Below the pieces are notes generated by a model that worked only from the letters and a program-made list of their open reading frames with translations, made no database searches and was not told where the DNA came from. Position numbers and translations under genes: made by a program. Shown here one piece after another: positions 46,608 to 55,915 of a stretch of 64,000 bases of DNA. This stretch comes from Wenjunlia tyrosinilytica (GTDB taxonomy: Bacteria; Actinomycetota; Actinomycetes; Streptomycetales; Streptomycetaceae). The stretch covers positions 124,001-188,000 of the forward strand of contig NZ_BMMS01000003.1 of the NCBI RefSeq assembly GCF_014646055.1, read 5' to 3'. The first letter of the stretch is position 1. Each line of letters starts with the position of its first letter.

Positions 46608-48587
46608 TCAGGCCTGGACGCGGTCCTCGACGGCCTTGACGATCTCGTCGACGGCCTCCTGGATCGGGACGCCGTTCTTCTGCTCGCCGCTGCGGTAGCG
46701 GAAGGAGACCGCGCTCTTGGCGACGTCCTCGTCACCCGCGAGCAGCATGTACGGGATCTTCTGCTTCTGGGCGGTGCGGATCTTCTTCTGCATCCGGTCG
46801 TCCGAGCTGTCGACCTCCACGCGGATGCCGTGCTTGCGCAGTCGCGCCGCGACCTCCTGGAGGTACGGCACATGCTCGTCGGTGATCGGGATGCCGACGA
46901 CCTGCACCGGGGCCAGCCACGCCGGGAACGCGCCCGCGTAGTGCTCGACCAGGACACCGAAGAACCGCTCGATCGAGCCGAACAGCGCCCGGTGGATCAT
47001 CACCGGCCGCTGCCGGGTGCCGTCCGCGCCCTGGTACTCCAGGTCGAACCGCTCCGGGAGGTTGAGGTCGACCTGGATCGTGGACATCTGCCAGCTGCGG
47101 CCGATGGCGTCGCGCACCTGCACCGAGATCTTCGGGCCGTAGAACGCAGCCCCGCCCGGGTCCATCACCAGCGACAGGCCCTGCTTGCCGGCGGCCTCCC
47201 GCAGGGCCCGGGTGGCCTCCTCCCAGACCTCGTCCGACCCGATGGACTTCTCCGGGTCGCGGGTGGACAGCTCCAGCTCGAAGTCCTCGAGCCCGTAGTC
47301 CCGCAGGAGGCCGAGCACGAAGGTGAGCAGGGAGTCCAGCTCGTCCGCCATCTGCTCGCGGGTGCAGTAGATGTGGGCGTCGTCCTGGGTGAGGCCCCGC
47401 ACACGGGTCAGGCCGTGCACCACGCCGGACTTCTCGTAGCGGTAGACGGTGCCGAACTCGAAAAGCCGCAGGGGGAGTTCACGGTAGGACCGGCCCCGCG
47501 CACCGAAGATCAGGTTGTGCATGGGGCAGTTCATGGGCTTGAGGTAGTACTTGTGGCCCTCCTCCAGCTCCATGGGCGGGTACATGCCGTCGGCGTACCA
47601 GTCCAGGTGGCCGGAGGTCTGGTAGAGCTCCTGCTTGGTGATGTGCGGGGTGTTGACGAAGGAGTACCCGGCCTCCTCGTGGCGCCACCGCGAGTAGTCC
47701 TCCATGACCCGGCGGATGACGCCGCCCTTGGGGTGGAAGACGGGCAGGCCGGAGCCGATCTCCTCGGGGAAGGAGAACAGGTCGAGCTCGGCACCGAGCT
47801 TGCGGTGGTCGCGCCTCTCGGCCTCGGCCAGGCGCTCGAGGTAGGCCTTGAGCTCGTCCCTGGACGGCCAGGCGGTGCCGTAGATGCGCTGCAGCTGCGG
47901 GTTCTTCTCACTGCCCCGCCAGTACGCGGCGGCCGAGCGCATGAGCTTGAACGCCGGGATGTTGCGGGTGGTCGGCAGGTGCGGACCGCGGCACAGGTCC
48001 TTCCAGCACAGGTCGCCGGTCCTGGCGTCGAGGTTGTCGTAGATGGTCAGCTCACCCGCGCCCACCTCGGCGGAGGCGCCCTCGGCGGCGTCGGCGGCGG
48101 AGCCCTTGAGGCCGATCAGTTCGAGTTTGTACGGCTCGGCCGCCAGTTCCTCGCGGGCCGCCTCGTCGGTGACCGGGCGGCGGGAGAAGCGCTGGCCGCG
48201 CTTGACGATCTCCTGCATCTTCTTCTCGATGCGCTTGATGTCGTCCGGGTGGAACGGGGTCTCGACGTCGAAGTCGTAGTAGAAGCCGTCCTTGACCGGC
48301 GGGCCGATACCCAGCTTCGCCTCGGGGAACAGCTCCTGCACGGCCTGCGCCATGACATGGGCGGTGGAGTGGCGCAGGATCGCCAGTCCGTCCTCGCTGT
48401 CGATGGCGACCGGCTCCACCTCGTCGCCGTCGGAGAGCGGGTGGGCGAGGTCCCTGAGCTGGTCGGCGACCCGGGCGGCGACGACGCCGCGGTCGCCCTC
48501 GAAGAGGTCGGCGGCCGTAGTACCCGTGGTCACCACTCGCTCTTCCCGCTCGGAATCGCGTTTGATGGTCACACGGAGGTCTGACAC
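46608..48587 (-). CDS. thrS: threonyl-tRNA synthetase
   Basis: A class II synthetase of 659 residues. An N-terminal TGS domain is followed by an editing domain ([19 protein letters not shown]), the catalytic core with zinc ligands in MNCPMHN and downstream histidines, motif 2 in [21 protein letters not shown], motif 3 in [14 protein letters not shown], and an anticodon-binding domain. AGGAG lies 7-8 bases before the GTG at 48587. A 6-bp hairpin (48615-48630) in the leader is too small for a T-box and I see no T-box sequence. Confidence 0.97.
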   Translation of the reverse strand: MSDLRVTIKRDSEREERVVTTGTTAADLFEGDRGVVAARVADQLRDLAHPLSDGDEVEPVAIDSEDGLAILRHSTAHVMAQAVQELFPEAKLGIGPPVKDGFYYDFDVETPFHPDDIKRIEKKMQEIVKRGQRFSRRPVTDEAAREELAAEPYKLELIGLKGSAADAAEGASAEVGAGELTIYDNLDARTGDLCWKDLCRGPHLPTTRNIPAFKLMRSAAAYWRGSEKNPQLQRIYGTAWPSRDELKAYLERLAEAERRDHRKLGAELDLFSFPEEIGSGLPVFHPKGGVIRRVMEDYSRWRHEEAGYSFVNTPHITKQELYQTSGHLDWYADGMYPPMELEEGHKYYLKPMNCPMHNLIFGARGRSYRELPLRLFEFGTVYRYEKSGVVHGLTRVRGLTQDDAHIYCTREQMADELDSLLTFVLGLLRDYGLEDFELELSTRDPEKSIGSDEVWEEATRALREAAGKQGLSLVMDPGGAAFYGPKISVQVRDAIGRSWQMSTIQVDLNLPERFDLEYQGADGTRQRPVMIHRALFGSIERFFGVLVEHYAGAFPAWLAPVQVVGIPITDEHVPYLQEVAARLRKHGIRVEVDSSDDRMQKKIRTAQKQKIPYMLLAGDEDVAKSAVSFRYRSGEQKNGVPIQEAVDEIVKAVEDRVQA

Positions 48588-48800
48588 CGGTCTCTCCTGA
48601 CTCGTTCTGCTGGTCGCAGCGGATGCTGCGTGGTGAATCGTACCGATCCCGGAGGGCTCGGGGCGAAGCGATGAGCCGCCCCGTGATCGTCGGCGCTCTC
48701 CATCGATTCCCTGCTTCGATCCGCTGCCTCGGCCGATCCCCGAGTCCTTCTCCCGTGTCCTCCTCCCGGTCCTCCTCCGGTCCTCCTCTCACTCCCCGCC

Positions 48801-50000
48801 TCAGTCCTCGCCCTCACGGGCTCCCCCGATGAGGTCCGCCTGTTCCTGGAGGGACTTCAGGAGCCGGTCGCGCTCCGCGTCGTCGACGTGCACGGGGGTG
48901 ACGTCCTCGGCACCGATGAGGGTGCGGAAGCCTCCCCTGCTCTCCAGCCGGCCGCTGACCCGGATCGGCACCCCGGACAGATGGGCGTGGGCGGCGGTCC
49001 GGTAGTCGTCCGGCTCGAGCTCCGCCCGCACATGCCGTACGTCGGCGCCCGCGAGGACCCTCAGCCGCACCGTCCCAGGGACGCCTGGTCTCGACAGGCG
49101 CAGCCGCACCACGGAACCCGTGATGCGCACCGGCACCGAGGGTTCCAGCTCCCGGTAGCGCTCGCCCGCCTGCTGGAGGGCGGGCAGGTCACCCGGGGAG
49201 AACTCCACGGTCCGGGGGCGGTCGGCGAATCCCAGGGGCGTCCCGGCGGCGGGCGACCAGGCAAGGCAGACCTGCGCCCCCTCGCTGTCGCGGACCAGAC
49301 GTACCACCGCGCGCGTCAGCTCGCGGCAGACCCCGAGCCGGACCGCGGCGTCGAAGGCTTCCATGGAGCCGGTGGCGCGCCGGTGGTCGACGGCGTCACG
49401 GACGGCCTGCAGGCCCCGCAGCAGGGTCAGGGCCGCTCCTCTGCCCTCAGGGGCGGGGATGTAGGCGGTGAGGACGTGGCCGCCCGATGACGGCCCGACG
49501 AGGACCTGGTCCACGTATCCGGCCGCGAACCGGTCGTAGCGCTGCCCGAAGAAACCGGCCGGGACGCAGTCGGCGCGCACCGCCGCCATCAGCATGGCGC
49601 GGGCGGCCGAGCGCATCCGGTCGGCGGCGTTCCACGGCACGGCGCCCGCGACGCCGGGGGCCTCGCGCTGCCAGCGGATCTCGTCGCCGGGGACGGTCAG
49701 GCCCAGCAGGATGCGGCGGGCCGAGGGGGTCCCGGAGCGGGCCAGGGCGGTGAGCGCCTCGGCGAGCAGGTCGGTGTAGTCCTCGAGGCGGCAGCCCTCG
49801 GGCACCAGGAGGCTGGGCTCGCGCTCGCCCGGCCGTGCGCCGCTACCCGGCGGGGTCCAGCGGGTGTACCTGCCGGGGACGCCGCCGCGCCGCTCCCAGC
49901 CGTTGCGGGCGAGCAGCGCCCCGAGGACGGCGGGGTCGACGCGGTCGGGGTCGGGGATCTGCGCCGGCCGGTCGGGCCGTGGTCCGGGGATGCGCGTCAA
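48801..50000 (-). CDS. conserved protein coupled to a DUF4365 gene
   Basis: A 399-residue protein. The TTG at 50000 (LTRIPGPRPDRPAQIPDPDR) has GGAGG 6 bases upstream and overlaps the DUF4365 stop by four bases (TTGA), so the two are translated together. The last 100 residues (VRLRLSRPGVPGTVRLRV ... HLSGVPIRVSGRLESRGGFRTLIGAEDV) look like an OB-fold beta barrel that could bind nucleic acid. The middle, with WxR and AGFFGQRYDRFAAGYVDQVL, is unfamiliar. Function unknown. It may regulate or target the nuclease-like partner. Confidence 0.75.
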   Translation of the reverse strand: MTRIPGPRPDRPAQIPDPDRVDPAVLGALLARNGWERRGGVPGRYTRWTPPGSGARPGEREPSLLVPEGCRLEDYTDLLAEALTALARSGTPSARRILLGLTVPGDEIRWQREAPGVAGAVPWNAADRMRSAARAMLMAAVRADCVPAGFFGQRYDRFAAGYVDQVLVGPSSGGHVLTAYIPAPEGRGAALTLLRGLQAVRDAVDHRRATGSMEAFDAAVRLGVCRELTRAVVRLVRDSEGAQVCLAWSPAAGTPLGFADRPRTVEFSPGDLPALQQAGERYRELEPSVPVRITGSVVRLRLSRPGVPGTVRLRVLAGADVRHVRAELEPDDYRTAAHAHLSGVPIRVSGRLESRGGFRTLIGAEDVTPVHVDDAERDRLLKSLQEQADLIGGAREGED

Positions 50001-50563
50001 GGTCTTCCTCCCGCCCCGACCCGCGCCATGATCGCGCACAGCGCCCGGTCGTCGAAGATCCGCGAGGTCGGGATCCGGACATTGGTCCTGTGCCGTCCCG
50101 TGACGGCGTGGCCCGCGAGATTGGTCCAGTAGCAGCAGTGGCGCAGCTCCAGGCGGTCGTGGCCGGCGCGCACCCATTCCTCGCGCGCCCGGGGGGCGAT
50201 CATCACCACGAGGATCTTGGGAACCGACACCGGGGTCCTGGCGAGCTTGACCAGATGGTCGTTGTCGAGGGTGAAGCCGAACGAGGTCCCACTGGGGCTG
50301 GGGGTGATCTGGTAGGTGCACTTGAGCTGCACCTTTATGGTCACTTCGTCGTCCACGAGGTGGGCGCCGGAACTGTGGCTCAGATGCCAGTCGATGCCGT
50401 TGTCCGGGAAGGGCTGGGAGAGGGAGCAGCCCGCCGCTGCCGTCACGGCGTGGAGGTAGGCGACCTGGAGGGTCTCCATACAACTGGTGGCGGCGAGCGC
50501 CCCCCGCAGCGGTTCGCCGGGCCGGGGGATCAGCGCGCCGTGCTCGGGCTGCGTGAGCGCCAT
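49997..50563 (-). CDS. DUF4365 protein, PD-(D/E)xK nuclease-like
   Basis: A 188-residue protein with the DUF4365 pattern: a conserved acidic centre in NGIDWHL (D58) and VQLKCT (Q79-x-K81), then LVKLARTPVSVPKILVVMIAP. The D ... (E/Q)xK arrangement suggests a restriction-nuclease fold. GGAAGG lies 7 bases before the ATG at 50563. DUF4365 domains occur in restriction and defence contexts, but this copy, as I recall, is conserved beside thrS in streptomycetes (SCO1532), so a housekeeping nucleic-acid role is equally possible. It faces a DEDDh exonuclease gene across 269 bases with no other gene. Confidence 0.75.
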   Translation of the reverse strand: MALTQPEHGALIPRPGEPLRGALAATSCMETLQVAYLHAVTAAAGCSLSQPFPDNGIDWHLSHSSGAHLVDDEVTIKVQLKCTYQITPSPSGTSFGFTLDNDHLVKLARTPVSVPKILVVMIAPRAREEWVRAGHDRLELRHCCYWTNLAGHAVTGRHRTNVRIPTSRIFDDRALCAIMARVGAGGRP

Positions 50564-50832
50564 CTCGGTGCCTTCCGGGCTGTGGGCGCGAGTTGGACGA
50601 GAGGGAACGGGTAACCGTGCGTAGCCACCGGGAGCATGGCGGGAATACGGCCCGTCACCTTGTTCTTCTCCCCCGGGAACGGGCCGCAAACGGCTCCGGC
50701 CGAACAGGGTTCGATGACGCTCTGTCACGGGTACACCGAGGACAGCGGGTTGCTCGCGCACAACCGCGAGGCATCTCCGTGGAAATGCTCTGACGACTCG
50801 TCATGCACCTTGCTGCCCAAGGGGGTTGGCCG

Positions 50833-51573
50833 ATGCTGTCCTGGTTCGAGGGTCCTCTCGCCTCTTTCGACACGGAGACGACGGGCGTGGATGTGGAGCG
50901 CGACCGGATCGTCTCGGCGGCGCTGGTGGTGCAGGAGGCTCCCGGGGTTGACGCCCGCACCACCCGCTGGCTCGTGGACCCCGGGGTGGCGGTGCCGGAG
51001 GCGGCCACCGCGATACACGGGCTGACCGACGCCTTCCTGATCGAGTACGGGCGCCAGCCGGGTCCGGTGGCGGAGGAGTTGGCGCTTGCCCTGGCCGAAC
51101 AGGCCGCGGACGGCGTGCCCTTGGTGGTGATGAACGCCCCGTTCGACCTGACACTGCTCGACCGGGAGCTGCGCCGCCACCTGGGCCGTGAGCTGTCCGG
51201 CTTTCTGGACCACCGGCCGCTCACCGTGCTCGACCCCCGTGTCCTGGACAAGCATCTGGACCGCTACCGCAGGGGACGGCGCACTCTCACGGACCTGTGC
51301 CTGCACTACGGGGTGACCATCACGGACGCGCACGACGCGGCCGCGGACGCCGCGGCGTCACTGGAGCTGGTGCGCGCGATCGGCCGCGGGTACGCGGCGA
51401 GGATCGGGCGGCTGAGCCCGGCGCAGCTGCACGCCCGCCAGGCGATGTGGCACGCGGCGCAGGCGCGGGGGCTTCAGGAGTGGTTCGCCAGGAACGGCTC
51501 GCTGGAGCGCTGCGACCCGGCGTGGCCGGTGCGCCCCCGCACCGCGCGTGCCGACTCCGGCGAGGCGGCGTAG
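50833..51573 (+). CDS. DEDDh 3'-5' exonuclease (DnaQ-like)
   Basis: A 246-residue exonuclease. All five catalytic residues are present: D13 and E15 (SFDTETTG), D105 (NAPFD), H167 and D172 (AHDAAADA). It lacks a polymerase, so it is a stand-alone proofreading or trimming nuclease. The ATG at 50833 has AGGGGG 7 bases upstream, favoured over the ATG at 50803, which has none. The C-terminal about 60 residues are helical, with an AQLHARQAMWHAAQARGLQEW segment. Divergent from the DUF4365 pair. Confidence 0.9.
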   Translation: MLSWFEGPLASFDTETTGVDVERDRIVSAALVVQEAPGVDARTTRWLVDPGVAVPEAATAIHGLTDAFLIEYGRQPGPVAEELALALAEQAADGVPLVVMNAPFDLTLLDRELRRHLGRELSGFLDHRPLTVLDPRVLDKHLDRYRRGRRTLTDLCLHYGVTITDAHDAAADAAASLELVRAIGRGYAARIGRLSPAQLHARQAMWHAAQARGLQEWFARNGSLERCDPAWPVRPRTARADSGEAA

Positions 51574-51601
51574 CGGTTGACAGCCTTTGGGGGGCGGCCG
51601 G

Positions 51602-51634
51602 GCGGGCCCACCGCCGCATGGGCGGTGGGCCCGC
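51602..51634. terminator. perfect 14-bp hairpin
   Basis: GCGGGCCCACCGCC pairs with GGCGGTGGGCCCGC around a five-base loop, between the convergent exonuclease and secreted-protein genes. Confidence 0.85.
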
Positions 51635-51649
51635 GGAAGGGGCCGCGGG

Positions 51650-52093
51650 TCAGTGCGTGGGCGCGACGGTGGCGCAGATGGCGTAGACGTTGATGGCGAG
51701 GGCGGGGGTGGTGTTGACGACGGTGACCCTCCACGAGTCGCCGTCCGCGTCCGGTGCGTCCGTCACCACGGTGGCGTTGACCGGGGTGAGGGGGAAGGAG
51801 TAGCCACCGCCGAGGACCCTCTTGCCGGCCGGGCAGTTGGCGGTGACTGTCGTGGTGCCGTTCGCGGGCACCGTGCCCTCCTGGGTCACGATCTCGTACC
51901 CGGCGATGCCCCGGGGGCCCCTGTCGTTGCGGCGGGCGTCGTCTTCCTCACCCGGGTGCGGCGTGACCTTGCCGTGGGCCGCACGGGCGGTCGTGGGCAC
52001 GTCATGGCCGCGGGCGGCGGCGCTGCCCGCGCCGAGACCCGCGACGGCTACGGCCGCCGTCAGTACCGTGGCCACTTTGTTGATGCGATTCAT
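51650..52093 (-). CDS. small secreted protein
   Basis: A 147-residue protein. MNRINKVATVLTAAVAVAGL plus GAGSAAA is a signal peptide with an Ala-x-Ala site near residue 27. The mature part is small, with a pair of cysteines (TANCPAGKRVLGGGYSFP and YAICATVAP) and repeated T/V strands, a beta-sandwich-like look. GAGGAG is 7 bases before the ATG at 52093. I do not recognise a family. Its upstream region (52165-52176) holds an AATAG-TC-CTATT dyad near its probable promoter. Confidence 0.7.
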   Translation of the reverse strand: MNRINKVATVLTAAVAVAGLGAGSAAARGHDVPTTARAAHGKVTPHPGEEDDARRNDRGPRGIAGYEIVTQEGTVPANGTTTVTANCPAGKRVLGGGYSFPLTPVNATVVTDAPDADGDSWRVTVVNTTPALAINVYAICATVAPTH

Positions 52094-52164
52094 CTGGACA
52101 CTCCTCAAGTTCCTGTTGGAGCCGCCGGAGGCAGCGCCGATGAGGATGCCCGAGGGGCGGCGCG

Positions 52165-52176
52165 AATAGTCCTATT
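52165..52176. promoter_or_regulatory. AT-rich dyad upstream of the secreted protein
   Basis: AATAG and CTATT flank TC, about 72 bases before the gene start. In this GC-rich DNA such an AT-rich dyad stands out and could be part of a promoter or operator. Confidence 0.3.
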
Positions 52177-52200
52177 AGCCCTTTTTCGACCCATGTGGCG

Positions 52201-52980
52201 GGCATAGTTCAGCCGACCGTCGGCACACACGGCACCCACCCTCACGGCCCACCGCCGTCCCGGCGATGGGCCATTGACCCGGCATCACGCACGGTGAAGC
52301 TCGTGGATGCGCGCGGCGAAGCCCCCACCCGGGGGCGCGGGTGGCCAGGCCTCACCGCATCGGTTGTGAAGCGGGAACCTCGCCCGATGCCGCGCACAGC
52401 CAAGCGCCTCAAAGACGACCAAGGTCGACCCGACGACTGCCTCCCCGGGAGGCTTCTGCCCGCCGTGAGATTTCTTCGGAAGATGAAACCCGAACGCTAC
52501 CTCGCCATGGAAGTGAATGGACACACGAACTTCTACGTCCACTCGCCGGCATTCATCGAATCAGCGGCGTCTAATGACGGCCACAGGTCAGTGGTTGCGG
52601 TTGAATCTCGAATTAGCGATAGAAGGCTTGCCCTAGCCGGACATGCAACAGCTTGAGAAAGACAGGGAAGCACGAGACGTATGGCTCAAGAACCTCTACT
52701 CGTCAAGCTCGGCGACAAGATCTGCATGCTCGGCATCACCAGAAGGATTCTCGCTGCAGTACGTGTCGTCACGTGGCCCGAGATCCCTGAGGGAGCTACA
52801 CCCGACACGGGGGTCACAATAAGTCTTGAGCCAGGGCCTGATCCCTCTGCGGGCATCGATATTTTCAAGCCAAGGATATAGATGGTTCTGTATTACCGGG
52901 GCTACAAACATCGCTATCGCTGAGCTGCCGTAAGCGGGTGCTCTGTTGCACCGACCGGCCCCCGCCCTACGCTTGGCCCC
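52201..52980. other. lower-GC region without a recognised gene
   Basis: This 780-base stretch is visibly poorer in GC than its surroundings, more so toward 52980. One open frame with mixed codon use runs from about 52387 (ATG) to 52656, 89 residues (MPRTAKRLKDDQGRP ...), with no known match and a weak ribosome site. It may be a remnant of acquired DNA. A second short frame is listed separately. Confidence 0.4.
52681..52881 (+). CDS. hypothetical 66-residue protein
   Basis: MAQEPLLVKLGDKICMLGIT continues to a short acidic/proline-rich tail. GGGAAG lies 14 bases upstream, and codons are markedly less GC-rich than in core genes. No family recognised. It could be a real small accessory gene or a chance frame in low-GC DNA. 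Confidence 0.3.
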   Translation: MAQEPLLVKLGDKICMLGITRRILAAVRVVTWPEIPEGATPDTGVTISLEPGPDPSAGIDIFKPRI

Positions 52981-53803
52981 ATGCCCACCAGCGCAGAAGT
53001 GACAGTCCGCACCCTCGACGGTCTCCACCTCGCCGGCACCTTGGTCGAGCCGGGACAGCCAACCTCCCGGGCCGTGGTGTTCGTACATGGCGGCGGCGTC
53101 ACACGGGAAGAGGGCGGCTTTTTCACGCGGCTGGCGGATGGGTTGGCCGACGCGGGCGTTGCCTCGCTACGCTTCGACCTCCGCGGCCACGGGCAGAGCG
53201 AGGGTCGTCAGGAAGACCTCACGCTATCGGCCGTCCTCAACGACATCCGAGTCGTGCTGGCACAAGTCCGAGAGTCCACCGGGGCGGAGGATGCCATACT
53301 GCTTGGCGCCAGCTTCGGCGGTGGCATCTGCGCGTACTACGCCGCACAGCGTCCCGACGACGTCTCACGCCTGGTGCTCTTCAACCCCCAGCTCGACTAC
53401 AAGAAGCGCACCATCGACAGTCGGCCGTACTGGGAGAACGACTACCTCCAGGAGGAAGCCGCACAGCAGTTGGCGTCGGAGGGCTTCATCCAGTTCACGC
53501 CGACGCTGAAGCATGGGCGGCCCCATCTTCAACGAGGCCTTTTGGCTACGGCCCCATGAGGCACTCGGTGACGTGCAAGCTCCGACCCTCATCGTGCACG
53601 GCACGAAGGACACCTTCGTGCCCGTCGAATCTTCGAGAGCAGCGGTCGGGCGGTTCGGCGGTCCGTGCAAGCTCGTCGAGATCGATGGCTCTCAGCACGG
53701 CTTCGCCGTCCATGACGACCCGCAGTACCTCAACCCCCAGAGCCAGGAGTGGCAGGCGTTCGTCATCCGCACCGTGACCGAGTGGGTGACCACGCCTCTG
53801 TGA
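52981..53803 (+). pseudogene. alpha/beta hydrolase interrupted by a one-base frameshift
   Basis: Two frames make one hydrolase of about 274 residues. The first (52981-53559) carries the oxyanion HGGG and the nucleophile S111 in LLGASFGGG. The second (from about 53513 to 53803) carries the acid in VHGTKDTFVP and the histidine in GSQHGFAVHD. They join if one G is removed from the GGG at 53515-53517, giving LKHGGPIFNEAFW. All triad residues therefore survive but on two frames. It is a recent pseudogene, a sequencing error or, less likely, a programmed shift. Family members hydrolyse esters or amides of unknown kind. Confidence 0.7.
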
Positions 53804-53806
53804 CCG

Positions 53807-55408
53807 TCAGGAGGCGCGCAGCGCTTCGCGGAAGTCTCGTACCGCAGGCCGGCTGCTCCAGCGATCCAGGGTGTGCAGCACCTCGGAGAGGACCCGCAAG
53901 GTTCGCTCCGACTTCATGGCGTGAGCGACCTCGGCAGATCTGCGGCCGAGCTGGGCAGCTTCGTCGGGCTCACCGCAGAACGCCACAGCAGCGGCACGTC
54001 GGGCGTTGAAGAACCCTGTATCGCGCCGCGACAAGGTTCCTGCCCCGATCGCCTCGCCGAACAGCTCGACCGCCATGCTCGGCTTCCCGGCCTCGGTGTA
54101 GGTGACAGCTTTGCGCAGCAACAGCGTGTCGGCGGTGAAGTACGCCCCCAGGGGCGAGGGGTCGTCACTGGGCACCGCGGCCAACAGCCCGCGGGCCTCG
54201 TCGAGCTTCTGCTTGACGGCGTCCAGCGGTTCACCGGTCATGGCCAGACCGAGGGCTTGTTGCTGCGTGACTTCGGCACGGGCGCGCGGCGGGAGTTGCC
54301 ACCGCTCATGGCGCCCTGCTTGGGCAAAGGTGAGCACCCGTACGGCGTCGCGTTCGTCGTAGGCCATCTGGGACTTCTTGAGCAGGACATATCCCTGCAT
54401 GGCGGCGTCATCGGCTTCCTGAGCCCACTCCATCGCGCGGTCGTACCAGAAGCCAGCCTGACCAGGTTGGCGCATATCGCGGTACAGCCATCCGGCGAAC
54501 TCCGCTCCGTCGGCTCCGACCGACAAGAGCTCCCGGCGCGCCTTGGGCTTCACGCCCCGAGCATGCTGCTCGATGGCCCCCAGCAGCCCGAGGACCACCG
54601 GCAGGGTCTTCTTCGGCCCAAGGGCCCCGTCGTCACGCTTGGCGAGGTCGAGTTGAGTACGGAAGCAGTCGACGACCGGACCATCGGGACAACGGCGGGA
54701 ATCCTCCAGGGCGCTCCTGGCGCGCTGGAGTTCCTCCAGGCCACGGCCAGGCAGGGCGGCAGCGGCAATGCCGCTGATGAGCGTTCGGCGGTAGAGCGGA
54801 CTCATGGCCTCGAATTCCGTGGCGGTAGTACCGTCGGCTGGGAGTGCCGACAGGCTGCCGACGCCGCTCGTCGCCAGCGCTTCCGCGTCGACCGGCACGA
54901 AGACCTGTTGCCCGTTGACCACAACCGGAAGTAGCGCGGACCCTTGGTTCCGGGGCCGTTGCTCGGACTTGTGGTCGGTCCCCTGCCGCGGATTGGCAGA
55001 AGCCGCGAACTGTCGTTCACTGCCTGGCAGCTTGAACCACAGTAAGGATGCAGGGATCTTCAGGCTATGCGCCCATTGCATGAGCTTGGAGAGGTCCTGC
55101 GGCGCCGATCCGTTCTCGATCCGGCTGAGCTGCGCCTGGGTCACGCCGAGCCACTCGGCGACGGCTCCTTGCGGCAACGCTCGCTCGTGGTGCGGATGGG
55201 TGCGGTAGGCGTAGAGCACCTGGCCGAAGTGCCAGCTTTCCAGCGCCTCCCGCATCCGTGGGTGCTGCCAGAATTCGGCAGGAAGAGCGGGCGGTCGGCC
55301 GACTGACTGCCGCTCCTGACGGGTGCAGGCCCCGCACCGATCTCCGGCGTTGTCTCTGGCCAGCCGCGTACCGCAGGGGCAGAAGCGGGCCGCTTGCTGT
55401 GGTGCCAT
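53807..55408 (-). CDS. XRE-family regulator with N-terminal zinc ribbon and TPR-like region
   Basis: A 533-residue protein. A four-cysteine cluster (C10, C12, C25, C28) begins the protein, an XRE helix-turn-helix lies at about 62-100 (GAVAEWLGVTQAQLSRIENG), and the C-terminal 300 residues are helical TPR-like repeats. The ATG at 55408 is preferred on spacing from GGGAG; ATG 55444 is the alternative. Streptomycetes carry many such regulators next to small anti-sigma-like ATPases, as here, where the divergent genes include an HATPase. It may sense a ligand through the TPR part. Confidence 0.8.
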   Translation of the reverse strand: MAPQQAARFCPCGTRLARDNAGDRCGACTRQERQSVGRPPALPAEFWQHPRMREALESWHFGQVLYAYRTHPHHERALPQGAVAEWLGVTQAQLSRIENGSAPQDLSKLMQWAHSLKIPASLLWFKLPGSERQFAASANPRQGTDHKSEQRPRNQGSALLPVVVNGQQVFVPVDAEALATSGVGSLSALPADGTTATEFEAMSPLYRRTLISGIAAAALPGRGLEELQRARSALEDSRRCPDGPVVDCFRTQLDLAKRDDGALGPKKTLPVVLGLLGAIEQHARGVKPKARRELLSVGADGAEFAGWLYRDMRQPGQAGFWYDRAMEWAQEADDAAMQGYVLLKKSQMAYDERDAVRVLTFAQAGRHERWQLPPRARAEVTQQQALGLAMTGEPLDAVKQKLDEARGLLAAVPSDDPSPLGAYFTADTLLLRKAVTYTEAGKPSMAVELFGEAIGAGTLSRRDTGFFNARRAAAVAFCGEPDEAAQLGRRSAEVAHAMKSERTLRVLSEVLHTLDRWSSRPAVRDFREALRAS

Positions 55409-55604
55409 ATTGCCGTCGCTCCCGCCCTTGGTGCCCCTGGCCATGCCTACCCAGCGTATTGCCGCATACGGCCCCGGGACGGCGAATACACCAGACGTAT
55501 ACCCGCCTATTCGCGGCCGCCGTTGGCCTGCCGACTGGCCCCCAGCAGGCTCGGGAGGCCCCGCTTTCCCCCCAGCCGACACGGGGCGGCAAGGAGCCGA
55601 CACC

Positions 55605-55915
55605 ATGCCCACAACACCCCAAGCTTGCAGCGCGACCTGCCGGCCTTCGCTGAAGCGCGCGGTTCGCGGCTCGCTGACCTGTTCGTCGAGGCCCAATGGC
55701 AGCAGCTCAAGGCGTGGCAGGAAGTTGTGACCCACTGCCACGCCAAGAACGTACGCCACGTCGTCATGTCCTCGCCCGAACACCTCCACCAGGTCCCGAT
55801 CTCGGCAGAGATCATGAAGGACGAGGTCGAACGAGAGATTGGCGGCACGCTGTGGCTCGCCAAACGCTGTGAAGCGACCGCGACTTCCTGGCAGGAGGCG
55901 AGCCGTGGACAGTGA
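55605..55915 (+). pseudogene. recombinase-like small protein with a frameshift near its start
   Basis: AAGGAG stands 8 bases before ATG 55605 (MPTTPQACS...), but that frame degenerates. The sensible protein continues in another frame from about 55625: LQRDLPAFAEARGSRLADLF, then AWQEVVTHCHAKNVRHVVMSS, up to 55915. The pattern faintly resembles the N-terminal fold of serine recombinases without their catalytic serine. One missing base near 55615-55625 would join the frames. Its stop overlaps the start of the next gene by 11 bases, implying an operon. A TTG start at 55625 is the alternative. Confidence 0.4.

Noticed and set aside
48588-48800. T-box leader before thrS
   Set aside because: No T-box sequence or antiterminator could be found; only one 6-bp hairpin is present. 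T boxes in actinobacteria mainly control ileS.
52110-53000. Second att copy matching the tRNA-Val 3' end
   Set aside because: I looked for GGGCGATACTGGGATCGAAC or a shorter match and saw none, so no attachment site pair is claimed.
55394-55604. Extending the recombinase-like gene upstream to 55394
   Set aside because: That stretch overlaps the promoter and start of the divergent XRE gene and encodes no recognisable sequence.
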